Source: an uncultured Propionibacteriaceae bacterium
GTDB lineage: Bacteria > Actinomycetota > Actinomycetes > Propionibacteriales > Propionibacteriaceae
Assembly: GCA_937965785.1 (NCBI GenBank)
Contig: CALCKT010000067.1
Location: 22,673 to 86,672 of the forward strand
Reading direction: 5' to 3'
DNA: 64,000 bases
This document shows positions 56,243-64,000 of this stretch, piece after piece. The position numbers and the translations under genes were made by a program. Position 1 is the first letter of the stretch, and every line of letters begins with the position of its first letter. The notes under the pieces are model-generated. The model ran no database searches. It saw nothing but the letters and a program-made list of their open reading frames with translations, and was not told where the DNA came from.

Positions 56243-57222
56243 TGGATGAACTGGTGATCGCATTGGACGGGCCGAGCGGGGTCGGGAAATCCTCGACCGC
56301 GAAACTGGTGGCGCAAAAGCTCCGGCTCGCCTACCTCGACACGGGAGCCATGTACCGGGCCGTGGCCTGCGAGTTCGCCCGGCAGGGTCTGGATCGCAAC
56401 GATGAAACCGGGATCGGGGAGCTGGCAAGAACAGCAGACCTGCGGATGATCACGAACCCGGATGCGCCCCGCGTGTACATCAACGGTCGCGACGTCACCG
56501 AGGAAATCAGGAAACCGGAGATCTCCGCGATCGTCTCGGCGGTGGCCGTCGTCCCGGAGGTGCGCCGGGTGCTGATCGAGCGCATGCGCCGGATCATCGC
56601 GGAACACGACCGCCGCATGGTCGTGGAGGGACGCGACATCACCACGGTGGTGGCCCCCGACGCCGAGGTGCGGGTGCTGCTGACCGCCGACGCGGAGGCG
56701 CGCGTCGGGAGGCGGGCCGCGGAGCTGGGGGAACGGGTCGATCAGGTCACGGTGACGGATTCGATCCTCAGACGGGACCGCGACGACTCCACGGTCTCCA
56801 ATTTCACCGAAGCGGCCGACGGGGTGAGCGTCATCGACTCCACGCACCTGGGACTCGACGAGGTCGTGGCGGAGATCCTGAAACTGGTGCCGATGCGTGA
56901 GCCCCTCGACGTTCTCGTGTTCTACGTGCCCATCCCGGACACCGACCAGGTGCTGGAGGCCCTCTTCACGGTCGGGGCCGGACACATCGGAAACTACGAC
57001 TCCTGTGCCTTCGTGGCCTCAGGGACGGGCCGGTTCCGGCCCCTGGAGGGGGCCGATCCCACCATCGGCAAGGTCGGTGACCTGGAAATGGTGGCGGAGA
57101 ACCGAGTGGAGGTCACCTTCCCGAGAAGCCTGCGAGCCACCGTCGTAGCCGCCCTGCGGCGGGCACACCCCTACGAGGAACCGGCTTTTCACGTCGTGGA
57201 GAACGCGGCCCAGGACTGTTGA
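56242..57222 (+). CDS. cmk: Cytidylate kinase fused to a YqfO/NIF3-insert-type domain
   Basis: Residues 1-215 are a complete cytidylate kinase, which phosphorylates CMP and dCMP: P-loop GPSGVGKS (10-17), LDTGAMYRA (32-40), EGRDITTVV (129-137) and RRDRDDSTVSN (177-187). Residues 222-321 form a second domain with GAGHIGNYDSCAF (245-257), GTGRFRPLEGADPTIG (261-276) and AHPYEEPAF (308-316). These motifs are those of the small PII/CutA-like domain found inserted in NIF3/YqfO proteins. Ordinary Cmk is about 225 residues. The ATG at 56893 in the linker has no good ribosome site, so one fused protein is likely. The role of the added domain is unknown. Confidence 0.9.
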   Translation: MDELVIALDGPSGVGKSSTAKLVAQKLRLAYLDTGAMYRAVACEFARQGLDRNDETGIGELARTADLRMITNPDAPRVYINGRDVTEEIRKPEISAIVSAVAVVPEVRRVLIERMRRIIAEHDRRMVVEGRDITTVVAPDAEVRVLLTADAEARVGRRAAELGERVDQVTVTDSILRRDRDDSTVSNFTEAADGVSVIDSTHLGLDEVVAEILKLVPMREPLDVLVFYVPIPDTDQVLEALFTVGAGHIGNYDSCAFVASGTGRFRPLEGADPTIGKVGDLEMVAENRVEVTFPRSLRATVVAALRRAHPYEEPAFHVVENAAQDC

Positions 57223-57499
57223 ATCCGGGCCGGCACCAGCTCCGCCGCGTACCGCACCTCGTTCTCGGGCAGGTATCCGATGGCGCTCCCGCCGAACAGC
57301 CGGTCGTGAATCGCGGCGGCCCGCTGCGGGGATTCTGGTGAGCGGACGTCGTCGGTTTTTTCCGGGCTGCGGTTGACGCCGTCGATGAGCAATCGCAGGG
57401 CCGTGCCGGTGTCGCCACGATCAGACATTCGGCGACGTCATCGCGGATCGATCGCGCACTGGCCCACCAGGGCTGGAGCCCGGGTGCGGTCGCGGTCAT
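57189..57499 (-). pseudogene. Frameshifted small gene downstream of the ABC-F gene
   Basis: The ABC-F stop overlaps an ATG at 57499 (ATGA), which opens a frame reading GLQPWWASARSIRDDVAECL. At about 57425 that frame changes into meaningless sequence, while the next frame continues smoothly from DRGDTGTALRLLIDGVNR to a stop at 57189. Restoring one lost base in TGTCTGATCG would join them into one protein of about 104 residues. Alternatively the second part may start at its own ATG (57428). I do not recognise the family. Its end overlaps the end of cmk tail-to-tail by 34 bases. Confidence 0.5.
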
Positions 57500-59076
57500 G
57501 ACACCACACCATCCCGGTCGTGCAGTTCACCGTCCCGCGACAACTCCACCACCCGGTCCAGACGGAGGCGCCCCAGCAGATCGGTGTCGTGACTCACGAC
57601 CACCAGAGCTCCCGCATAGGTGGTGAGGCCATCCACCAGAGCATCGATGCTCTCGAGGTCCAGGTTGTTGGTGGGTTCGTCCAGCGCCAGCAACTCCACC
57701 GGGGGATCGGCGAGCAACACCCGGGCCAGCGCCACCCGGAATCGTTCACCCCCGGACAGGGCGCCGACGAGACGTTCCGTCACGTCTCCGCGCAGCAGGA
57801 ACCGGGCCAGCCGGGCGTGGATCTCGTGGGGTGGGGCCGATGGGCAGCCCCGTTTGACGCATTCGATCACCGGGAGCTCATCGTCCAGCTCGAGGCGTTG
57901 GTCCAGGAAACCGATCCGGCCGGAGACCGCTTCCCGCACCATCCGGCCGAGCAGGGTTGACTTTCCCACGCCGTTGTCACCGACCAGCCCCAGCCGCATC
58001 CCACCGGTGACGTGGATGTTCTGGTTGGAGCCGACGAGTTCCGCGAGTCTCCTGCTCCGTGTCGATCTCAGCTCCGGGAGATCGATGTTGATCCGTTGCT
58101 CGCGGCGAACGGATTTCTCCACGGTTCGAAGCGCGTCCCGGGCCTCGTCGACCTTCCGGGCCGCCAGCTTGTTCGCCCGGCTCCGGCGCCCCTCGGCACT
58201 CGACTTGGACTCGGGATCGGACAGCCGCGGACCCTGCCGGATGGTGGTGAACCGTTGCCGGTCCTTGCGGTCCTGGCGGGAGGTCGCCACCTGCACCCGC
58301 ATCCGTTCCCGCTGCTCGGCCCGCAGCTTCTGCTCGGCGGTTCTGACGGCCCGCTCGGCGGCCTCCTGCTGGGTTCGCAGCTGATCCCGGTAGGCATCGA
58401 AGTTGCCGCCGTGAACGGTAGCGGTGCTGTCGTGGATCTCCACGATCATCTCCATCAGGCGGAGCAGGGAGACGTCGTGGCTGACCACCACCAGCCCGCC
58501 GCGCCATCCCCGGATCCAGTCGTACAGCTTTGTCCGGGCGGTGGCGTCCAAATTGTTCGTCGGCTCATCGAGGAGCAGGACATGTGCCCCGTCCAGTTCC
58601 AGTCCGGCCAGGGCGACCAATACGAGTTCCCCTCCCGAGAGGGTCTCGGCCCTGCGGGAGAGCAGATCTTCACCACACAGGCCGGGAACACGGGCCGCCA
58701 GCAGGGCCAGCGAGCGGGCCTCGACGTCCCAGTCGTTCCCCACGAGCTCGAAGTCGGATTCTGCGATGCTTCCGGCCTCGATGGCGCGCAGGGCACGGAG
58801 CCGGGCATCGACCCCGAGGAGCTGGGCGACGGTGTGTTCGCCGCATTGCAGGAGGTTCTGCGGCAGCCGGGCGGTCCTGCCGGGAACCGTGATGGTGCCC
58901 GCGGTCGGTTGCAGATCCCCTGAGATCAACCGCAGCAGGGTGGATTTGCCGGAACCGTTGCGTCCGACGACACCGACCCGGGCCGCCGGAATGGTCAGGT
59001 CGAGGTCGTGCAGCAGGGGCGCGGGGGAGTGGTTGAAGGCGTAGGAGACGCCGGAGAAAACGATGGACGAAGGCAT
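57496..59076 (-). CDS. ABC-F family ATPase
   Basis: The 526-residue protein has two ATPase domains and no membrane part. Domain 1 has Walker A GRNGSGKST (38-46), signature LSGGE (146-150) and Walker B LLLDEPTNNLD. A charged helical linker (about 205-340, rich in Arg and Glu) precedes domain 2 with GDNGVGKST (366-374). ABC-F proteins act on the ribosome as translation factors or as antibiotic-protection proteins; which type this is cannot be told. It starts at ATG 59076 with CCAGGAG upstream. A leader of about 120 bases with a short upstream ORF hints at attenuation control. Confidence 0.9.
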   Translation of the reverse strand: MPSSIVFSGVSYAFNHSPAPLLHDLDLTIPAARVGVVGRNGSGKSTLLRLISGDLQPTAGTITVPGRTARLPQNLLQCGEHTVAQLLGVDARLRALRAIEAGSIAESDFELVGNDWDVEARSLALLAARVPGLCGEDLLSRRAETLSGGELVLVALAGLELDGAHVLLLDEPTNNLDATARTKLYDWIRGWRGGLVVVSHDVSLLRLMEMIVEIHDSTATVHGGNFDAYRDQLRTQQEAAERAVRTAEQKLRAEQRERMRVQVATSRQDRKDRQRFTTIRQGPRLSDPESKSSAEGRRSRANKLAARKVDEARDALRTVEKSVRREQRINIDLPELRSTRSRRLAELVGSNQNIHVTGGMRLGLVGDNGVGKSTLLGRMVREAVSGRIGFLDQRLELDDELPVIECVKRGCPSAPPHEIHARLARFLLRGDVTERLVGALSGGERFRVALARVLLADPPVELLALDEPTNNLDLESIDALVDGLTTYAGALVVVSHDTDLLGRLRLDRVVELSRDGELHDRDGVVS

Positions 59077-59145
59077 GGGGGCTCCTGGGAACGGCTGGAT
59101 GCGCCGAACCGGAGCGCGGAACTGGCTCTACGGTGCAGCGCGGGG

Positions 59146-59169
59146 TCAGCGGTGCAGCGAGCCTGTCAT
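59146..59169 (-). CDS. Possible 7-residue leader peptide before the ABC-F gene
   Basis: An ATG at 59169 opens the short frame MTGSLHR with a TGA ending at 59146. GAAAGG lies seven bases before the ATG. It falls in the predicted leader of the ABC-F mRNA, 69 bases before that gene's start. Short upstream ORFs are common in antibiotic-responsive ABC-F leaders. No clear terminator or anti-terminator pair is visible, so support is modest. Confidence 0.35.
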   Translation of the reverse strand: MTGSLHR

Positions 59170-59202
59170 TTCCGGGCCTTTCGTCGGGAACAGGGCGCCA
59201 CC

Positions 59203-59208
59203 AGTGTA
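59203..59208 (-). promoter_or_regulatory. Possible -10 element of the ABC-F gene
   Basis: On the minus strand TACACT lies 33 bases before the short upstream ORF and would give a leader of about 120 bases. No -35 is evident. It is divergent from der, whose own candidate TACGAT is at 59239-59244. Confidence 0.35.
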
Positions 59209-59238
59209 GCGGAACACCGGAATTTGGGGGTGGGCAGC

Positions 59239-59244
59239 TACGAT
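59239..59244 (+). promoter_or_regulatory. Possible -10 element of der
   Basis: TACGAT lies 30 bases before the der ATG and leaves room for the AGGAGG ribosome site at 59263-59268. No convincing -35 is present. Confidence 0.35.
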
Positions 59245-59274
59245 GATGCGTTGGTCCGCGATAGGAGGCGAAGC

Positions 59275-60609
59275 ATGAGCGAGGAATCCACGATCAAGCC
59301 CGTGGTGGCGGTGGTGGGGCGTCCGAACGTCGGCAAATCCACGCTGGTCAACCGCATCCTGGGCCGCAGGGAGGCCGTGGTGCAGGATGTTCCGGGCGTC
59401 ACCCGTGACCGTGTCTCGTACGACGCGAACTGGAATGGTCGCGAGTTCGTGCTGGTCGACACCGGCGGCTGGGTCTCGGACGCCAAGGGCATGGCGCAGC
59501 AGATCGCGGAGCAGGCGGAGCTCGCGATCTCGATGGCTGATGCGGTGCTGTTCGTCGTCGACGCCACCGTGGGCACCCTCGACGAGGACGAGGCCGTGGT
59601 CAAGGTGCTCAGACGTTCCAGGAAACCCGTGGTGCTGGCCGCGAACAAGGTGGACGACCAGCGCCACGAGGCCATGGCCGCCACCATGTGGAACCTGGGG
59701 CTGGGGGAGCCGTACCCCGTCTCCGCCATGCACGGCCGGGGCTCCGGTGATCTCCTGGACGCGGTGCTCGCGGTCCTGCCGGAAGCTCCCCGGGAAAGTT
59801 TTGAAGAGATCGGCGGGCCGCGCCGGGTCGCGATCGTCGGGAAACCGAACGTGGGCAAGTCCTCGCTGCTGAACAAGCTGGCCCAGCAGCAGCGGGCGGT
59901 GGTCTCCGATGTCTCCGGAACCACCGTCGATCCCGTCGACGAGATCGTGGATGTCGGCGGGACGACGTACCGGCTCATTGACACCGCGGGTATCCGCAAA
60001 CGTGTCAGGGAGGCCTCGGGGCACGAGTTCTACGCCAGCCTGCGCACCCAGACCGCAATCGAACGCGCGGAGGTCTGCGTGGTGGTCATCGACGCCTCGA
60101 CCCCGGTCACCGACCAGGACCTGAGGATCCTCACCAATGTCGAGGAAACGGGCCGGGCCCTGGTGATCGCCTTCAACAAGTGGGATCTCACCGACGAGGA
60201 ACGCCGCCGCTACCTGGAGCGGGAGATGGAACGCGATCTGGTGGCCTTCCGGTGGGCGCCAACGGTCAACATCTCGGCGCTGACCGGACGCAACGTCGAC
60301 AAGCTGAGCAGGGCCATCGAGGCTGCGGCAAAGGGCTGGGAAACGCGTATTTCCACCGGCAGGTTGAACTCCTTCCTGGGACGCCTGACCGCCTCCCACC
60401 CGCACCCGGTGCGCGGCGGCAAACAGCCACGCGTCCTTTTCGGCACGCAGGCGCACAACTGCCCACCCACCTTCGCGTTGTTCACCAGCGGCCAGTTCGA
60501 CGCCACCTATGTGCGTTTCATCGAACGCCGTCTCCGCGAGGAATTCGGGTTCGTCGGTTCACCCATCCACATGGAGATCCGGGCCAGGGAAAAACACAGG
60601 AATCGGTAG
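59275..60609 (+). CDS. der: Ribosome assembly GTPase Der
   Basis: Der (EngA) is a double GTPase needed for 50S ribosomal subunit assembly. The 444-residue protein has two G domains, with GRPNVGKST and GKPNVGKSS P-loops, NKVD and NKWD G4 motifs and DTAGIRKR, then the KH-like C-terminal domain (SHPHPVRGGKQPRVLFGTQ). The start is ATG 59275 behind a perfect AGGAGG; the open frame reaches back to 59008 as shadow. cmk, its usual neighbour, is about 2 kb upstream, separated by the ABC-F unit. Confidence 0.96.
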   Translation: MSEESTIKPVVAVVGRPNVGKSTLVNRILGRREAVVQDVPGVTRDRVSYDANWNGREFVLVDTGGWVSDAKGMAQQIAEQAELAISMADAVLFVVDATVGTLDEDEAVVKVLRRSRKPVVLAANKVDDQRHEAMAATMWNLGLGEPYPVSAMHGRGSGDLLDAVLAVLPEAPRESFEEIGGPRRVAIVGKPNVGKSSLLNKLAQQQRAVVSDVSGTTVDPVDEIVDVGGTTYRLIDTAGIRKRVREASGHEFYASLRTQTAIERAEVCVVVIDASTPVTDQDLRILTNVEETGRALVIAFNKWDLTDEERRRYLEREMERDLVAFRWAPTVNISALTGRNVDKLSRAIEAAAKGWETRISTGRLNSFLGRLTASHPHPVRGGKQPRVLFGTQAHNCPPTFALFTSGQFDATYVRFIERRLREEFGFVGSPIHMEIRAREKHRNR

Positions 60610-60744
60610 TGAACCACTGGAGCGGAACTCCGAGGTCGCGCTGAGACCCTCGGACCGGACAGAACCCGGGTCGCGCCGGCGCCGTGCGCTGTCGTCGCGG
60701 GCTGCGATTCTGCCGGCCAAATGCCGCGGGAAGCGTTGCGGGGT
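60610..60744. other. Gap between converging der and sulfurtransferase genes
   Basis: A modest inverted repeat, CCGAGG (60630-60635) with CCTCGG (60648-60653), lies shortly after der and may act as its terminator. No T-run follows. I see nothing else here. Confidence 0.35.
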
Positions 60745-61581
60745 TCACTGCCCGGTGGCGATGGGGCGTGTCGGATCGGTGATCCAGTCGCTCCACGACC
60801 CCGGGTAGAGGGCCGGGAGCGGCAGCCCCGCGACCATCGCCGCCAGGGCGACGTGTGCCGCCTGGATACCGGAGCCGCAGTAGACCCCGACCCTGCCCTC
60901 ACCGGCGCCGAGGGCCTCGAATCTCTCCCGCAGCTCGCCGGCCGGCAGCAGGAATCCGTGCTCGTCGGCGAGTTCGAGCGCGGGCAGCGAACGGGCCCCG
61001 GGTATGTGCCCCGCCACGGGGTCAACGGTTTCACCAACACCCCGGAAACGGTCCCCGGGGCGGGCGTCCAGGAGCACCCCGGCCGAGACGAGCCCAGCCG
61101 CCCCATCGGCATCCAGCACCGCGAAGGAAGGGTTGTTCCCCAGCCGGAAATCCCCCGGCGCCGGAGAAATGTGCCCCTGCTCCACCGGAAGACCGGCGGA
61201 CAGCCAGGCCCCGAGACCGCCGTCGAGGACGAATGTGTCACGGTGCCCGTGGTGCTGCAGAAGCCACCACGCCCGGGCAGCGGCCATGGACCTCCAGTTG
61301 TCGTAGACCACGACGGGCCGGTCGTTGCTGACCCCCGCGGCCCGCATCGCGGCCTCGAAGGCCGCGGGGCTGGGGAGCGGATGCCGCCCGCCCGTGTCGG
61401 CCTCGGGGGAGGCCAGCGCCGTGTCCATGTCCACCAGAACCGCCCCGGGGATGTGTCCCGCGAGGTATTGTTCCCGGCCGCCCGAACTTCCCGGCCCCGC
61501 GAACCGGACGTCTAGGAGGGTGACGTCTCGTTGATCGAGCAGGGTCGCCAGCCGGGAAACAGTGATCAGTGGGTTCTGCAT
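60745..61581 (-). CDS. Thiosulfate/3-mercaptopyruvate sulfurtransferase
   Basis: The 278-residue protein has two rhodanese domains. The first (about 1-130) is inactive in form, with the conserved LLDVRF and VYDNW segments. The second has the active-site cysteine C235 in VYCGSGIQAAH. The CGSG loop is closer to 3-mercaptopyruvate sulfurtransferases than to the CRKG of thiosulfate types, so that substrate is somewhat more likely. It faces der and is followed at its start side by the NmrA gene reading the same way. Confidence 0.9.
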   Translation of the reverse strand: MQNPLITVSRLATLLDQRDVTLLDVRFAGPGSSGGREQYLAGHIPGAVLVDMDTALASPEADTGGRHPLPSPAAFEAAMRAAGVSNDRPVVVYDNWRSMAAARAWWLLQHHGHRDTFVLDGGLGAWLSAGLPVEQGHISPAPGDFRLGNNPSFAVLDADGAAGLVSAGVLLDARPGDRFRGVGETVDPVAGHIPGARSLPALELADEHGFLLPAGELRERFEALGAGEGRVGVYCGSGIQAAHVALAAMVAGLPLPALYPGSWSDWITDPTRPIATGQ

Positions 61582-61612
61582 GGCCCCACTGTTTCACAGC
61601 CCCAGCCCAGCT

Positions 61613-62482
61613 TCACGGGAGCCGGGCCCAACCGGGTCGGCCCTGCCCGAGAAGTTCCACCATGCTCAGAGGAGACCGCCCGGTCAGGGCCCGGACGCTG
61701 TCGGAGACCACGTCCAGCTCCCCGGATGCGATCGCGGTGTAGGTGGACACCCAGGCGTCGACCTGCCAGGCCGGGGCACCGTAGTGGGCGCGTGAGGCGT
61801 AGGCCTCCTCCACGGTTTCCTCCCGATAGGTGACCTCCCGTCCCCGGGCCTGACCGATGATCCGGGCCATGTCCTTGAGCGAGAGCGTCTCTGGGCCCGT
61901 CATGTCGTAGGTGCGCTCCGCGTGGGATGACGGGTCGCGCAGGACCGCCACGGCCGATCGTGCCACGTCCTGCCTCGCGACCGCGCCGACGCGGCCATCA
62001 CCGGCCGGGCCGCGCATCACCCCCTGCTCGTCCACCATCTCGGGGAAGAAATCCAGGTAGAACGAGTCACGCAGGAAGGTCCACGCCATTCCCGATTCGC
62101 GAATGTGCTGCTCGGTGTACCAGTGGTCACGGGCCAAGGTGAAGATGGCATCCGGGGCGGCCGCCAGGAAGGACGTGTAGATGATGTGCCCGACCCCCGC
62201 GGTGGCTGCGGCCTCCACGAAGACCTGATGCTGCCGCACCCGGTCCGGGTTCTCACCGGCGGAAACCATGAAGAGCACGTCAACCCCGGTCAATGCTTTA
62301 CGGGAAGCCTCCGCGTCGCCGTATTCCATCACGGCCACATCCCCTTCGAGCCGGGGCGCCCTGCCGGCGTCGCGCACCAGCAGCCTCAGCCGCGGAGCCA
62401 GGTCCTGCAGTCCGCTCGCCACGGCACCGCCGAGCTTCCCCGTGACCCCCGTGATGGCGATCGTCGGTTCTTGTCCGGTCAT
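61613..62482 (-). CDS. NmrA-like NAD(P)-binding reductase
   Basis: The 289-residue protein has an N-terminal Rossmann motif ITGVTGKLGGAVASGL and the NmrA/QOR2-like pattern, with YTSFLAAAPDAIFTLARDHWYTE-type spacing, FLRDSFYLDFFPEM and a C-terminal segment typical of SDR-a5 proteins. Relatives reduce quinones or sense redox state; the substrate here is unknown. ATG 62482 is preferred over longer starts because GAGGAG lies seven bases before it. It is divergent from lldD. Confidence 0.88.
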   Translation of the reverse strand: MTGQEPTIAITGVTGKLGGAVASGLQDLAPRLRLLVRDAGRAPRLEGDVAVMEYGDAEASRKALTGVDVLFMVSAGENPDRVRQHQVFVEAAATAGVGHIIYTSFLAAAPDAIFTLARDHWYTEQHIRESGMAWTFLRDSFYLDFFPEMVDEQGVMRGPAGDGRVGAVARQDVARSAVAVLRDPSSHAERTYDMTGPETLSLKDMARIIGQARGREVTYREETVEEAYASRAHYGAPAWQVDAWVSTYTAIASGELDVVSDSVRALTGRSPLSMVELLGQGRPGWARLP

Positions 62483-62582
62483 TGGTGGTCTCCTCTCCGA
62501 TGCCATCATGCCGTGCGGCGGTTCCCGCGGAAGGTCACGACACTGTTGCGGAGGGGCAGGGCGTCGGGCCAGGGAGGCCACC

Positions 62583-62685
62583 CTCAGTGAATTACGCTAT
62601 ATTTGATTACCATAAATTCCGGCGGTGATGTCGAGAGGGCGTTGCCGCAAGCGATAGAGCAACCAGCCCCGAGGAAGAGGTCTTC
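62583..62685. promoter_or_regulatory. AT-rich control region of lldD
   Basis: The bases 62588-62620 are strikingly AT-rich for this genome and include TATATT (62598-62603) and TTGATT (62603-62608). Several weak promoter readings are possible and I cannot choose among them. GAGGAAGAGG lies just before the lldD start. A regulator of the GntR/LldR type is plausible but no clean operator is seen. Confidence 0.4.
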
Positions 62686-63951
62686 ATGGTCAAGCGCCAG
62701 TTCCCGAAGCCCAGTGAGATATTCGACCTGCTGCACTTCAAGATGCCAACCCTGAACGCCAAGAAGCGGCGTCTTCAGGACTCCCTGACGATCTGGGACC
62801 TGAGGAAGATAGCCAAACGCCGCACCCCGAAAGCTGCCTTCGACTACACCGACGGCGCAGCGGAGGGGGAACTCTCCCTCCGCCGGGCTCGTCACGCCTT
62901 CGAGGACATCGAACTGCATCCAGACATCCTCCACCCCGCGGAGGACGTCGACACCTCCTGCGAAATCCTCGGCGGACCATCGTCCATGCCGTTCGGAATC
63001 GCTCCCACCGGATTCACCCGCCTGATGCAGACCGAGGGCGAGATCGCGGGGGCGGGGGCCGCCGGGGCCGCGGGCATCCCGTTCACGCTTTCCACCCTCG
63101 GCACGACCTCCATCGAGGAGGTCAAGGCCACCAATCCGCTGGGCCGGAACTGGTTCCAGCTCTACGTGATGCGCAAGCGGGAGATTTCTTACGGCCTGGT
63201 GGAACGGGCCAAGCAGGCGGGATTCGACACCTTGATGTTCACCGTCGACACCCCCGTCGCGGGCGCTCGTCTGCGCGACAAGCGCAACGGTTTCTCGATC
63301 CCGCCGCAGATCTCCCTGGGAACCGTGCTCGACGCCCTGCCGCGCCCCTGGTGGTGGTTCGACTTCCTGACCACCCCGAAGCTGGAGTTCGCGTCCTTGA
63401 GTTCCACTGGCGGCACGGTGGGGGAGCTGCTCGACTCCGCCATGGATCCCACCATCAGCCACCAGGATCTCGACGTCATCCGTGGTATGTGGGACGGGAA
63501 GATCATCATCAAGGGTGTACAGACCGTCACCGACGCCAAGAAACTCGTCGACGCTGGCGTCGACGGCATCCTGTTGTCCAACCACGGTGGCCGCCAGCTC
63601 GACCGCGCCCCGGTGCCCTTCCATCTGCTGCCGCACGTGGTCCGGGAAATCGGCAGGGACGCCGCCGTGATGGTGGACACCGGCATCATGAACGGTGCCG
63701 ACATCGCGGCCTGCATGGCGCTGGGTGCTGACTTCACCCTCATCGGTCGCGCCTACCTGTACGGTCTCATGGCCGGCGGACGCGCGGGAGTCGACCGCGC
63801 CATCGCGATCCTGCAGGAGGAACTGGTCCGCACCATGAAACTGCTGGGCGTCTCCAGCATCGCCGAACTCGAACCCCGCCACATCACCCAGCTCACGCGC
63901 TACGTGCCGGTTCCCAAACTGGCCCAGCACGTGGCCGAGGCCCTCGTCTGA
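62686..63951 (+). CDS. lldD: FMN-dependent L-lactate dehydrogenase / alpha-hydroxyacid dehydrogenase
   Basis: The 421-residue TIM-barrel protein oxidises an L-2-hydroxy acid, most likely L-lactate, to the oxo acid. It has PFGIAPTGF and STLGTTSIEEV in the FMN site, QLYVMRKREIS, FTVDTPVAGARLRDKRNGF, the conserved Lys in IIIKGV, and the catalytic His H300 in LSNHGGRQLD. In propionic-acid bacteria lactate is a main carbon source, which fits. The membrane-binding insert is moderate. A perfect hairpin follows directly. Confidence 0.92.
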   Translation: MVKRQFPKPSEIFDLLHFKMPTLNAKKRRLQDSLTIWDLRKIAKRRTPKAAFDYTDGAAEGELSLRRARHAFEDIELHPDILHPAEDVDTSCEILGGPSSMPFGIAPTGFTRLMQTEGEIAGAGAAGAAGIPFTLSTLGTTSIEEVKATNPLGRNWFQLYVMRKREISYGLVERAKQAGFDTLMFTVDTPVAGARLRDKRNGFSIPPQISLGTVLDALPRPWWWFDFLTTPKLEFASLSSTGGTVGELLDSAMDPTISHQDLDVIRGMWDGKIIIKGVQTVTDAKKLVDAGVDGILLSNHGGRQLDRAPVPFHLLPHVVREIGRDAAVMVDTGIMNGADIAACMALGADFTLIGRAYLYGLMAGGRAGVDRAIAILQEELVRTMKLLGVSSIAELEPRHITQLTRYVPVPKLAQHVAEALV

Positions 63952-63969
63952 TTCCCGCTGCGGCGGGAA
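63952..63969 (+). terminator. Terminator after lldD
   Basis: TTCCCGC-TGCG-GCGGGAA is a perfect seven-base stem with a four-base loop starting right after the lldD stop. There is no T-run, but the position and stability support a terminator. Confidence 0.65.
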
Positions 63970-64000
63970 ACCGAACCATCTCGCTCGGCGGGCCGGGACT

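Noticed and set aside
56893..57222. Separate gene for the YqfO-like domain starting at an internal ATG
   Set aside because: No ribosome binding site at a useful distance before 56893, and the frame is continuous with cmk. A fused protein is simpler.

Overview
The window is a dense, high-GC stretch of bacterial chromosome carrying almost only core genes. Gene order and families point to an actinobacterium: yebC-ruvCAB-yajC-secDF-apt-rel, DUF948-DUF6167-alaS-ruvX-mltG-aro, an mIHF-type integration host factor next to gmk-rpoZ-metK, a PriA without a Walker A motif, and many GTG starts with ATGA/GTGA overlaps. The sortase pilus operon and overall style fit a Propionibacteriaceae member such as an oral Arachnia-type organism. 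That genus-level guess is inference, not shown by the sequence.

Layout. 1-10.2 kb: tail of an unidentified gene, yebC, the Holliday-junction operon ruvCAB under a visible LexA box, the Sec accessory genes yajC-secD-secF, apt, an RCK potassium channel, and the bifunctional (p)ppGpp enzyme. 10.2-15.5 kb: a divergent DUF349 gene, a metallo-beta-lactamase-fold hydrolase, hisS and aspS. 15.8-17.9 kb: two minus-strand transporters (EamA and Bcr/CflA MFS). 18-27.8 kb: rarA, DUF948, DUF6167, alaS, ruvX, mltG and four shikimate genes (aroE, aroC, aroK, aroB), mostly overlapping. 27.9-35.2 kb: efp-nusB and a pyrimidine cluster (carA, carB, pyrD, pyrF). 35.3-42.8 kb: mihF, gmk, rpoZ, metK, priA, fmt, rsmB, rpe. 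42.8-50.1 kb: a minus-strand PAC2 gene, then a three-gene sortase-assembled pilus operon (tip, shaft, class C sortase) whose last gene overlaps nudC. 50.1-57.2 kb: metH, a HAD hydrolase, trmI, tyrA and a cytidylate kinase fused to a YqfO/NIF3-insert-type domain. 57.2-59.1 kb: a minus-strand ABC-F gene with a frameshifted partner, lying between cmk and der. 59.3-64 kb: der, a sulfurtransferase, an NmrA-type reductase and an FMN-dependent L-lactate dehydrogenase with a clear terminator.

Most of the window is ordinary. The points worth a second look are the Cmk fusion, the LexA operator sitting on the ruvC start codon, a repeated TANNNT-N6-RTG pattern implying leaderless mRNAs, the pilus operon with its promoter, palindrome and inter-pilin stem-loops, a short upstream ORF before the ABC-F gene, and the frameshifted gene after it. 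I saw no convincing new multi-gene defence or biosynthetic system, no CRISPR array, no tRNA or rRNA and no insertion sequence.
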